DNA from: Tetrapyrgos nigripes
Taxonomy: Eukaryota > Basidiomycota > Agaricomycetes > Agaricales > Campanellaceae
Reading direction: 5' to 3'
NCBI GenBank assembly: GCA_013368315.1
Contig: JAACJM010000096.1
Coordinates: 124,001 to 188,000 of the forward strand
DNA length: 64,000 bases
The first letter of the stretch is position 1. Every line of letters starts with the position of its first letter. A program made the position numbers and the translations under genes. Under the pieces are notes generated by a model, which saw only the letters and a list, made by a program, of their open reading frames with translations, was not told where the DNA came from and made no database searches. Positions 1-10,500 of this stretch are shown here, piece after piece.

Positions 1-33
1 CAATATACCGGCTACATCATACCAACATGATGA

Positions 34-1422
34 TCATACGCCTAGAGAATGATTACCCAATGTCACATCTACTCCCTCATGCTGCAGCTTTAAAATCCTC
101 TTCTGTACATCTTGAGCCCTTTCTAACCCTAGATCCTCGTATACTGCATTGAGGTTCTCCAACCGTAAATGTGCACTCGTGAGCTGAGTACCAGTACCTA
201 ACCCACAACGCGATTCGACCATGGTAAGGAAAGGGCCCAGAAGTACGACCGAGTCGATAGGCGAGTCAATAGGCGATGCGGAGATCTTTAGGTGCTCGAG
301 GTGAGGTACTAGGTAGTTGGAAGAATTGGAGACAGCATGATCAGTGTCTCCGTCACCTGCATCACTCTGACGCTGAGGAGAGAACATCATCGCCACGAGG
401 AAATCCCTCGTAAAGAGGTTCCCACTCCTGTATTCAACGAGCTCCAGAGTGACGAGGTTCGGGACAGATTGTAAGCACGCTACGAGGTCTGAACTCGACA
501 ACGCCACTTGATTCAGCTTTAAAGACTGGAGATTCGGAGAACGAGCTAAGAAGCTCGGAAGCTGAGTCCTAGACGATACCTGTAAATCGTGTATCTGCAG
601 ATAGACGAGCTGAGGATAGGTACAACGTTCAAGGAGGGGGTTTATATCCACCGAGTGGGGTGACAATGTAATGGAACGGAAGAGTGAACGGATATCAATA
701 TCCAACTCTTGCGAGCTAGAATCGGTAAGGAAAAAAGCGCCCTTTTGCAATCTCGGACAACGTCGTTGCATTTCGAGACATTGGGGGATGGATATGGATG
801 CAGCGATGATGGTGGAGAGTTGGGCCCATGGAAGGGAGAGGTCTAGAGGTGAGAAGTGGAAACTCTCGAAAGAGCGTAGCATGGGAGCTGTCTCGAAAAT
901 GTCCAACGCAGACCTGGGGAAATCTCTACTCCTGAGACTGAGTTCCGCAAGGATGGCTAGACGTCCCTTTATGGGAACGAGAGATGCTAATGCAGTAGAT
1001 GGCAGGCTAAGTACTATACGCTGCCATCTATCAGAGTGCTGCACGATAGCCTGTAGGATTGAGTGAGACATGGAAGATATTTTCTCGTCCTGCCAGTGGG
1101 CCATGTGCAATTCCACATGTAATGGACAAGAAACTGAGCGGGTCAGCCAGGTTTCAACGAGGGAAGGATATCTCGTAGCTGTGCTTCTGGAGATTGTGAG
1201 ATAAAGCCTGGACCATAGTCGGGGTGTAGATAGCGAAACACTGCGCCAGTTTTGTGAGACCTGTGATAGTGCTAGAGGTCTTTCGATGGTGGTTTCTACG
1301 CTCAGGTCCTCATCGATTGAAAGAAGAAGGATGTCTGAGAATAATTCGAAAGGAAATTGGAGAGCTGGATCTCGTCCAGCAGTAAAGTCTTGTTCTGGTG
1401 ATGGTGGTACGTAGGAAGCCAT
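34..1422 (-). CDS. F-box/leucine-rich-repeat-like protein (copy A)
   Basis: Single-exon 462-residue protein starting MASYVPP at 1422. An F-box-like segment lies at about residues 20-70 (LQFPFELFSDILLLSID, then LSQVSQNWRSVSLSTPRLW). It is followed by a leucine-rich body typical of agaricomycete F-box proteins (for example SPNLQSLKLNQVALSSSDL near residue 300). Such proteins usually recruit substrates to SKP1-CUL1-F-box ubiquitin ligases through the F-box, with the C-terminal part choosing the substrate; the substrate is unknown here. Closely related sequences occur at 2801-3670, 4346-5744 and 32890-34299, and this copy and the 32890 copy are the only intact ones. It shares upstream sequence with copy C. 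Family assignment comes from motif and layout; function is inferred. Confidence 0.85.
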   Translation of the reverse strand: MASYVPPSPEQDFTAGRDPALQFPFELFSDILLLSIDEDLSVETTIERPLALSQVSQNWRSVSLSTPRLWSRLYLTISRSTATRYPSLVETWLTRSVSCPLHVELHMAHWQDEKISSMSHSILQAIVQHSDRWQRIVLSLPSTALASLVPIKGRLAILAELSLRSRDFPRSALDIFETAPMLRSFESFHFSPLDLSLPWAQLSTIIAASISIPQCLEMQRRCPRLQKGAFFLTDSSSQELDIDIRSLFRSITLSPHSVDINPLLERCTYPQLVYLQIHDLQVSSRTQLPSFLARSPNLQSLKLNQVALSSSDLVACLQSVPNLVTLELVEYRSGNLFTRDFLVAMMFSPQRQSDAGDGDTDHAVSNSSNYLVPHLEHLKISASPIDSPIDSVVLLGPFLTMVESRCGLGTGTQLTSAHLRLENLNAVYEDLGLERAQDVQKRILKLQHEGVDVTLGNHSLGV

Positions 1423-1981
1423 GGGTTGGATTATGTCAGTCTTCCCCAGGGAGACGAAGCTTCGTCGGATTTATCCGATAAGCGGAGCTGAGGCATCCAA
1501 GGTGTCTGGGTACGAGACTAGAATTTCCTCCTGATCCATGACGGTGGGGTATGGCCGCTAGCGGCGAGGGTCGAACCTTTATTGAACTACCATTAGATAT
1601 AAAATTGTGTACAGTACGGTGAGGAATAAGAGAGTTAATATTCTACATAGGTAAAAGCTCCAAACCTACACAAGAGGGGGTGGAGCCGCTGTACGGGCAC
1701 TGGAAAGCAACTGGAAAGAGTGTTGATTTTTTTGGGAGTTGAGTCATTTACTCCCATAGCGTCATGTCGTGTTCTTCTTGTCTCCGTTGAAGTGGGAAAC
1801 AGAGACGTCGTGATGGAGCATAAAATGATTCATGCTGAAGCACTTATCCTGTATTAGTGTTCAGACCCCTAATTTTTTCTGCTCAGCGATAAGTACAGCA
1901 AAGTGACAAGGGACATAGGCAGGTTGAGACGTGGAATTTGTGGGCAAGATATCCGAGTCACTCATAAGCTCTAAGCCATCA
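1423..1981. other. upstream region of F-box copy A
   Basis: No convincing coding sequence. Short open frames here lack family features. The distal end (about 1963-1980) matches 5850-5866 upstream of copy C, so it belongs to the F-box duplication. Confidence 0.5.
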
Positions 1982-2113
1982 CACGCCGAAAATACAAAAA
2001 TATCCGCTCGGCAGAAAGGCGTACAGAAACACACTTTTTTTACAGATATATCTTATATCAGTAGTAGTGATGTGATCTATCCGTCGAGCGGATATTTTTG
2101 TCTTTTCGGCGTG
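1982..2113. mobile_element. 132-bp MITE with 3-bp TSD (TCA)
   Basis: Terminal inverted repeats of about 29 bp start CACGCCGAAAATACAAAAA at 1982 and are mirrored at the right end with one mismatch. The target site TCA is present at 1979-1981 and 2114-2116. The paralogous flank of F-box copy C contains the same sequence without the element (single TCA at 5865-5867), which confirms both ends. A 3-bp TSD fits PIF/Harbinger- or CACTA-type mobilisation; the family is not settled. There is no coding capacity. Confidence 0.9.
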
Positions 2114-2790
2114 TCAGTTGTGAATTTCTGGCAAGCCGCAAAGATGCTTCTGCTTCTGCGAGCGTGCGTACGCGTTTTGATTTTTGATTACTACTACTAT
2201 AGTATTATCATTACTGTTCTAACTTCGAATTCTGGCTGATTTTTGGATTGTCGCTTTCAAGTTTTTGTTCCGTTTCTTTTACATACATACAGCGGCCTAT
2301 ACCTCGAAGAAGAATCACCACCTGTTCTTACATACATATTAAAGAGCCCCTAATTTGGAGCATGAGGGAAGCTCGTCTGACTCCTACTATAGGAGGCTGG
2401 AGCACGGGTCATCGTTACGTCGGTACGTGGTACAGGTCAGACTCAGGAAGGACAGCTGAGCGGCTGAGCTGCCTGAGGAACGAGATTACGTCGGACTTGA
2501 GGTGAAAGAGGACTGCAGCCAGAAGCAATGTCAATAAGGTAGGCGGTGCATGTGTATGTTTAGACAGTAAGCTAGGACTTGTAATAACGACGGGGAATAA
2601 CGACAGAACTTGCAATTGAGGATTGAAGCTTGAAGCTTGAAGTACTACTAAGAGCCGAAAGTACATCTCCAATCTTTAATCTAGAGTTGCTAGTACTAAG
2701 TAGTAGCCTCTTATATTAGTTGCAGCTGCAGCCTAAGGCTACACTGGTGGTAAGTTGTAAAGTGACACTGACTGGTTATGGTACTGGTCT
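2114..2790. repeat. F-box flank duplication, copy 1
   Basis: Runs closely parallel to 5865-6450 (for example TTTTGATTTTTGATTAC and GGAGCATGAGGGAAGCTCG occur in both). Differences are small indels and point changes. The homology ends just before the truncated F-box copy B, so this marks a duplication breakpoint. Short open frames inside the repeat are conserved only because the DNA is duplicated. Confidence 0.8.
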
Positions 2791-2800
2791 GAGCCCACCC

Positions 2801-3670
2801 ATGCTACGCACTTTCGAGAGTGTCCACCCACCTCTACACCTCTCTCTTCCATGGGCCCAACTCTCTACCATCACCACTACATTCATCTCCAATTGCCAAT
2901 GTCTCGAAATCCAACAACATTGTCCGAGATTGCAAAACGGCACTTTTAGAGTCACTACTATCAACAGCGATAGCCAGCAAGGGCTTGATATAGATATCCA
3001 CTCACTCCTCTTCTGTTCCATTACATTCTCATCTTCCTCTGTGGTTACCAACCCCGAGGATATAAACCCCCTCCTTGAACGTTGTACCTATCCTCAGCTC
3101 GTCAATCTGCAGATATCCGCTTTACTGGTATCGCCTAGAGCTCAGCTTCCGAGCTTCTTAGCTTGTTCTCCGAATCTCCGGACTTTGGACCTGAGACGAA
3201 TACCATTGTCGAGTGAAGCCTTCGTAGCATACTTACAAGCTGTCCCAAACCTTGTCACTCTGAAGCTCTTTGAAAACAGGAGTGGGGACGACTTTATGAG
3301 GGATTTCCTCGAGGCAATGATGTTCTCTCCTCAGCGTCAGCGTGCTGCTGCAGGTGACGGAGACACCAATCATGCTGTTTCCCATTCTTCCAACTACCTA
3401 GTACCTCACCTCGAGCACCTAGAGATCTTCGTAAGGCCTTACAAGAGGGTTGACGTCGTACCTCTAGAATCCTTCATTGCCATGGTCGAGTCGCATTGTG
3501 GGCCAAGTACTGGTACTCAGCTCACGAGTGTACATTTATGGATGAAGGACCCCAATGCAGCATATGAGACTTTAGGGCTAAAAAGGGCTAAAGGTGTACA
3601 GGAGAGGATTTTAAAGCTGCAAGATGAGGGAGTGGATGTGACATTGGGTGACTACTCTACAGTGGCCTAG
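2801..3670 (+). pseudogene. 5'-truncated F-box/LRR copy B
   Basis: The frame from MLRTFES (2801) to the stop at 3670 aligns with the C-terminal two thirds of copies A and D (SLPWAQLSTI, LPSFLACSPNLRTLDLR, EGVDVTLGDY). The entire F-box portion is missing: the homology starts abruptly at about 2790, where the duplicated flank ends. With no SKP1-binding domain and no evident promoter, it is most likely a non-functional fragment. A short substrate-binding-only protein cannot be excluded, because the remaining frame is open throughout. Confidence 0.8.
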
Positions 3671-3702
3671 TATATCTTGATAGTATACTGTGCAGTAGAC
3701 TA

Positions 3703-3937
3703 CTCATGGTCATGGAAAGTGACGGTCCCGTGATCCAAACGTATATAAAAAGTTCGAGTCCATCTTGCACACGCAATGTCTGCTTTGCCCCGATCTTTTG
3801 CCACAGATGGGTATTAAACATCCCAAAGATCAATGGACTGAAACTTGGGCTTAAGTTGGGTATTGTCTAGCTCAAGGTGAAGGAAAATTCTACAGCACAA
3901 AGAAGCGTGGGAGACCGTCACTTTCCGTGACCATGAG
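3703..3937. mobile_element. 235-bp Tc1/mariner-like MITE (TA TSD)
   Basis: Inverted repeats of about 25 bp, CTCATGGTCATGGAAAGTGA at 3703 and its mirror ending at 3937 with one mismatch. TA dinucleotides flank both ends (3701-3702 and 3938-3939), the hallmark of Tc1/mariner integration. The interior has no transposase. Confidence 0.85.
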
Positions 3938-4345
3938 TATAGCTAGCCTAGGTGTTCTTACATACATACTAAAGAGCTCCTAATTCGCGGCCTGAGGATA
4001 TATAATCTACTTACTAGGATCATAAGCACGTTACTCAGAACTCCCCCTTCATGTCAAACATCCACGAAGCGTAGTCTTCCATTGGAATAATTAAACGGCG
4101 GGATTGTGACCAGCCCTACACAATCCGAACTTTTGCATTCAATGCTGGCCTTTAGACACCGTGGCAGAAGCCATCAAAGTCATTCAGACGGTATCCCAAG
4201 ATTGTGGCAAGCTGGAAAGCCATTGTCAATGCATCCCCTCGCAACCAAGACATAGTGCAGCAGCCGTGATATACTTGGTAGAATGCTTGTGTAGGATACA
4301 ACAATAGATCTGGATTGTGCATCAACTTGAATTCAACAAATAAAT
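3938..4345. other. intergenic, partly duplicated flank
   Basis: About 3955-3990 (ttcttacatacatactaaag and following) is a third, more diverged copy of the flank seen at 2330 and 6057. The remainder shows no recognisable gene. Confidence 0.5.
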
Positions 4346-5744
4346 CTATGTACATCTCTTGAGAGAAAGATCGTCCAATGTCACATCCACTCCCTCATCT
4401 TGCAGCTTTAAAATCTTCTCCTGTACATCTTTAGTCTTTTCTGGCCCTAAAACCTTGTATACTGCATTGGGGTCCTTCATCCGTAAATGGACACCCGTGA
4501 GCTGAGTACCAGTGCCTAGTCTACAGCGCGATTCGACCATGGTAATGACAGACATCAGAGTTGCGACCGACTTGACAGGTGATTCGTGCATCACCATGTG
4601 CAGGTGCTTGAGATGAGGTAATAGGTAGTTGGAAGAATTGGATACAGCATGATCAGTGTCTCTGTCACCTGCAACGCTCTGACGCTGAGGAGGGAACGTC
4701 ATCACTACGAGGAACTCGCTCATAAAGTCGCTCGTCAAGTTGTACCAACCCTCGAGCTCCAGAGTGACGAGGTTTGGGACAGATTTTAAGCACGCTACAA
4801 GGTCTTCCCTCGATAACGATACTCGTGTCAGGTCCAAAGTCTGGAGATTCGGAGAACGAGCTAAGAAGCTCGGGAGCTGAGATCCAGTTGATCCATATTC
4901 CGGTAAATCGCATATCTGCAAATAGACGAGCTGAGGATAGGTACAATGTTCAAGGAAGGGCCCGGGTTTATACCCTCCGGTTCGGAAATCAATGTAATGG
5001 AACGGACGAAGAGTGAGTGGATATCAATATCCAACTCTTGCGAGCTAGTCGAATTGGAAAGGACAAAAGCCCCTTTTCCAATCTCGGACAACGTCGTTGC
5101 AGTTCGAGACATTGGGGGATGGAGATGTATGCAGTGATGGTGGAGAGTTGGGCCCATGGAAGGGAGAAGTCTAGAGGTGAGTGGTTCCCGAAACTCTCCA
5201 AATAGCGTAGCATGGGAGCTGTCTCGAAAATGTCCAACGCAGAGCTGGGGAAACCCCTAATGCTGAGACTGAGTTCCGCAAGGATGGGTAGATGTCCTTT
5301 TATTGGAGCGAGAGATTCGAATGCAGTAGATGGAAGGTGAATTATTAAACACTGCCATCTATCTGAGTGCTGCATGATAGCCTGTAGGACTGGGTGAGGG
5401 AATACATAAGCTTCCCTCTCCGACCCGTGAATGTACAATTGTAATGGACAGCAACCCGAGCGGGTCAGCCAGGTTTCAACGAGAGAAACATGTCTCGTTG
5501 CTTCGCTTCTGGTGATTCGAAGATGAAGCCTAGACCATAGTCGGGGTGTAGATAGCGAAACATTGCGCCAGCGTTGTGAAATCTGTGATAGTGCTAGAGG
5601 TCTTTTGATGGTGCTTTCTACGTTCAGGAACTCGTCGATTGAAAGAAGAAGGATTTCGGAGATCAATTCGAAAGGAAATTGAAGAGCTGGGTCTCGTCCA
5701 GCAGTAGAGTCTTGTTTTGGTGACGGTGGTGCGGAGGAAGCCAT
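4346..5744 (-). pseudogene. frameshifted F-box/LRR copy C
   Basis: Starts MASSAPPSPKQD at 5744 with a good F-box-like segment (LQFPFELISEILLLSID). The frame breaks twice relative to copies A and D: near 5075-5085, where one base appears missing after the RCPRLEKG segment, and near 4950-4965, where the INP..LLERCTYPQL segment is shifted. The C-terminal part (SQLPSFLARSPNLQTLDL to VTLDDLSLKRCT) is open in the third frame used. It is a tandem duplicate of copy A, same strand and same upstream sequence. Probably a pseudogene; sequencing error at both sites is less likely. Confidence 0.8.
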
Positions 5745-5864
5745 GGCAGCCCCTCGGACGATGGCTCCTAAAGGCAGGATGGTCACGAGCCTGCGTTCGG
5801 CGCCATCCGAGTCATTCATCATGCCTCTTTTGTACATCTCTACACTTCCATAAGCTCTAAGCCA

Positions 5865-6450
5865 TCAGTTGTGAATTTCTGGCAAGCCGCAAAGATGCTT
5901 CTGCTTCTTCAAGCGAGCGTACGCGTTTTGATTTTTGATTACATCATTACTGTTCTAACTTCTGGCTGATTTTTGGATTGTCGCTTTCAAGTTTTTGTTT
6001 CGTTTCTTTTACATACATACAGCGGCCTATACCTCGAAGAAGAATCACCACCTCAGGTGTTCTTACATACATATTAAAGAGCCCCTAATTTGGAGCATGA
6101 GGGAAGCTCGTCTGACTCCTACTATAGGAGGCTGGAGCACGGGTCATCGTCACGCTGGTACGTGGTACAGGTCAGACTCGGGAAGGACAACTGAACGGCT
6201 GAGCTACCTGAGGAACGAGATTACGTCGGACTTGAGGTGAAAGAGGACTGCAGCCAGAAGTAATGTCAATAAGGTAGGCGGTGCATAAACTTGAAACTTG
6301 AAGCAAGTTGATGTACTTACTAAGAGCAGAAAGTACATCCAATCTTTAATTTGGAGGTGCCGCTGCGGCTGCAGCTGCAGGCCACAGTGGTAAGTTGTAA
6401 CCGCCGTTCGGAGGAGGAGGAGTGACACTGACTGGTTATGGTCACCCCAC
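5865..6450. repeat. F-box flank duplication, copy 2 (MITE-free)
   Basis: Homologous to 2114-2790 and carries the empty TCA target of the 1982-2113 MITE at 5865-5867. Short open frames here are shadows of the repeat. Confidence 0.8.
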
Positions 6451-7537
6451 CATGGCGCCACCATCTCATTCCGAAGTTGAACCGAACTTACTATAGCTAT
6501 ATTGATATTAATGATCATATGGTGAACATGAACACTGAACATTGAACACTGATGTGTAACAGTGTGGGGCACGGTGGTGAGTACTTGACCTCCCTCCACA
6601 TCTACATACTTGAGATGCCTAAGATGCGGAAATTGAAAACTGCATCGTAACTGTTCAGCACTAGTAATACGTCTTGAAATTGGAACCAAGTTGGGAGCAC
6701 GGGAGCACGGTCAGTGGTCATGGTATGCGTCAGACTTGGAAGACTGTACATACTACTTAACAGCTGCCTGAGAGATGAGGAACGAGATTACGTAGTCCGA
6801 GGACTCGAGGTGAAGCCAGCAATAACAATAACGACGGAGCTTGTACTAAACATAGTAGCAAGGGAAGCGGTAGAGATTCGAGAAGCCAAGGAGAAGGTTC
6901 TGTCAAACGAAAAGTACATAGCTTATAGTTAGGAGCAGAAGAAACCACGATATATCGCGCCATGATCCTGTCATCACGACTCACGAGAGCGCTCGCTACG
7001 AAAGTTGACAATGAAAACGGTTATATTGGCAATGGTAATACTTAGGCCGTGTCAGTGGTCACCGTGACACCGTGACACTAGTACACTTTGAGTACACACC
7101 CTGCCAGCGAGGACTTTTTGCCGTTGACTCGGGTTAGTCGTTACCTATGTATAGGATTTTCAACGCAGTTGATGATTGATGATGATCACTATCAATGAAG
7201 GCACAGGCCCCGTCAAGGATATTGTGCAAGTTGACGCGACTTTGACGGTACACGGCGCAGTTTATTCAGGTTAGTCGCGAGTAGGGCTAAAGTTAAGAGC
7301 CTTCGAGAAGACATGAGGCGGGATCAGAAAGCAAAGAAGAGGCCTAGCCTTCGGCGCCTAGGGTGGACGTGGAAGAGTAAGTAGAAGGTTTCTTTGAGAA
7401 AAGGAACTTGCCGACAGGCGGCCATGGGCCATTTGGCGAGGATGACATCATCCGGAAACATCCGCCCTTTTTCCAGAAATTCTCTTCACCCATGGACAAT
7501 CGTTTTTATTTTTGAAATTTACTTGTACCTTCCCGAC
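6451..7537. other. intergenic region upstream of the SulP gene
   Basis: No supported gene. Contains the end of the F-box flank and the presumed promoter of the transporter. Several small open frames (for example 6714-6932) show no family features. Confidence 0.4.
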
Positions 7538-10500
7538 ATGAGTCGTCCTCCTCCCCCGTCCTTCTCCTCGTCGTCGTCGTCGACATCGTTCCCGGTGGCC
7601 TCGACATCCGAAGGGGGCGTCGGGCACAACATTTCAGCTATCCCCGACAACACGTTACAGTTACCAGACGCAGTCGGAGGACCCTCATCGTCACCTTCAC
7701 CCTCCATCTTATCTATCTCATCAAGACCCAGACCTATAGCAAGAGTCGTCCCGCACTCCCAAGATACGATTCGGATGACTACAATGGAGCTTTCGGGGAT
7801 TAGTTTTCCCTCTACGCCTGGGAGCACACCGAGGACGTTGAATGCGTTTGGGGATTTGGAGGTGCAGAGTGTGAGTGGGCAGAGTGGGAATACTAGTGGT
7901 TATGGAGGTGGAGGTGGGAGTGGGAATGGGGAACACTCGACGTACCAGTCTGGAATGTCTGGGTTGTCTTTATTGAGGCCGAGGTCGTGGGTGGGAGGAC
8001 GTCGTGGTGAGGAAGACGTCGTACAAGACGTTGAGCAAGGACAAGACGAGGAAGACGAAGAAGACGTAGGCGTCATCAACAGCTCACCGACACCAACCCC
8101 AACGAGGATACCTTCTCCGTCGCATTCTCCTTCTGCCAAGTGGGTTCACCATCGTCATCACATACACGAGCAGGACACGCACACGCAACCGCAACCGCAG
8201 CCAGGACAAGGACAAGGACACAGACACGCGACATCAACGACGTCACCGCGCCCGGCGCCCGAACGAAGGACAACCATCAGATGGGCGCCGTCGTCGCTTG
8301 CGTCTGCGTCTCCGGAGGTTGATGCTCCGGGAAGTGATCATCCTAGGGTCGACGCGTCTCCCGACGTCAATGAACGGACTCCTCTTCTCACCACACAGTC
8401 ACCTTCATCAACCAAACCCCTCGCTACCCGTCTCCACGCGCGTTTCTCCTCCACTCTTTCATCCTTACCATCCCATGCAACCATCCTTTCATCACTTTCC
8501 TCATCCTCCCAAATAATCCTCCCCGCGGTCTTACACGCTATCCCAGCTATCATCCTTGGGTCCCTACTCAACATTTTGGACGGGTTGTCTTATGGGATGA
8601 TTATGTTTCCGAGTAGTTGGCCTTTTTCTTCTGCTACATCTCCTACTCCCTCTTCAGCGTTTATGTTTACGGACGACGACTCATCCCCATCTGTTGTACC
8701 AGGCGGTGCAGCCCGAATGGGTGTATCCATGTTTTTCGTCAGTTGTATCGTTGCGCAAGTGGTTTATTCGTGTGGGGGTAGATGGGCGGGAAGTGGGTTT
8801 TCGGGAGCGAATGGGAGTATGATGATTGAGGTTGTGGTGAGTGGTATTTTGTTACTTGGTCCTTGGTCTTCTCTCTTACTGATCATATTTTTGTTTTTCT
8901 TCACCCCAAAAAAGCCCTTCTTCCACATTCTAGCATCCTCCATCACAGCTCAAATCCTCGAGTCCGCGTCTTCCTTATCTTCACTTGATACAGACGCAGA
9001 AGCAAAGTATCTCATAGGGAAACAAATCGTCTCAACGACAATAGTAGCTTATGCGTTGAGTAGTGTGTTGACTGGTATGTGATTGTTGACTAGGTCTTTT
9101 CCCCCCTTCTTTTCCCTTCCTTCTCTTTGTTATACCTTCTCTTTGTTACACTTTCCCTATCCCCTGTCCTTGTTCCCGTTTTCGGTGGACGGATGGACGG
9201 GAGTTTCAGAATTGGACGACGCGTCTATTTTGCGTCAAATGGCGAAAATCACGCGAATTCTTTTCTTTCTTAGGTCTTACTTCTTAGTTCCGCCTTTTGC
9301 TTCCTTCCGTCACCCTACTCTCGTTTCCCATTTCCCGATTCCCTCGTGGAACGTTGGAATGTTGGATGCGTTGATTGAGGTTGAGGGTATTTCGCTATTT
9401 GGGGGGCGCTGGGGAAGAAAAGGAAGAAAGGGGAAAGTGAGCTAGAAGAGAGCTAGAAGTGGAAGTACAAGCTAGAGGAATTCTGAATTCCGAGTCAAAT
9501 TTGGAAGTTGGAATTCGGAAGTTGGAAGTCGGAATCGATGTGGATGGAGACGGGTGGACGGACAAACGCAAACGTTTTCCTGCTGCAGAACGTTTTCATT
9601 TTCGGTTTTCGGTTTTTCTACTCTCCATTCTCCACTCTTAATTCTCCATTTTCGATTTTCCACTTTGACTTCCCTCCCTCCTCCTTCTCCGAGCATGAAG
9701 AACGGAAACCAAACCGAACGGATGTTCGGATATCTAGATATTGCTTTCTGGATATGGATATTACGTCTTCTCCCTACTCCCTACGTAGTCCTGCCCCGGA
9801 GTTTGTGGGGCAGGGACGAGGGGGCGGCGGTGGCGTTAAGCGTTGCAGGTTTGCAGTTACCGTAAACCCTTCTAAACCGCAAACCGTAAACCTTTTGCCT
9901 TTTTGTTATGGTTATGGCATGTTGTACATAACTTGCCGTTGGTCGTTGGGTGTCAACGTGGTGTGATTGGGGGTCTTGGGGCCCTGAGGGAAGGGACGAG
10001 GGGAAGGAGAAGGAGAAGGAGAGTAACGGGGGTGGGGGTGGGGAGGAGTGTCGGGTGTTGTCGACTTTGTAACATTATTCATTTTTGTTTCCTTTTTTTG
10101 TTCTGTCTTTACATCTACTTTCTTTCTTTCTCTGTTTTTTTTTTTGTTCCGCCTGTACTAACATAAACTGTCTCCTTCCCCCTCTTCCTCCCTCCCGCTC
10201 TCTCTCTCTCTCTCTACACCATATAACAGGCCTCACATTCTTTCTCCTCGGATACCTCAAACTAGGCTCCATCATCGGGTTCTTCCCCCGACATATCCTC
10301 GTGGGGTGTATAGGCGGTGTGGGTGTGTTTTTGGTGGAGACTGGGTGAGTATTTTGGCGGTTTAGTTTAGTTTGAGCTTGGTTCTTCCCCCTTCCCTTTG
10401 GCCCCCTTCCCCCCATTGCCCCCCTACTTCCTTTACCTGGGAGTTCTTCTTCCCCTCACCCCGCGCGCCCATTTCTCCTGTCAAAACTCAAACTCAAACT

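Noticed and set aside
671..1066. 131-codon plus-strand frame
   Set aside because: Antisense shadow of F-box copy A; similar shadows occur opposite copies C and D.
9083..9966. Several open frames in the long SulP intron
   Set aside because: Low-complexity pyrimidine-rich translation; the flanking exons join in frame across the whole region.
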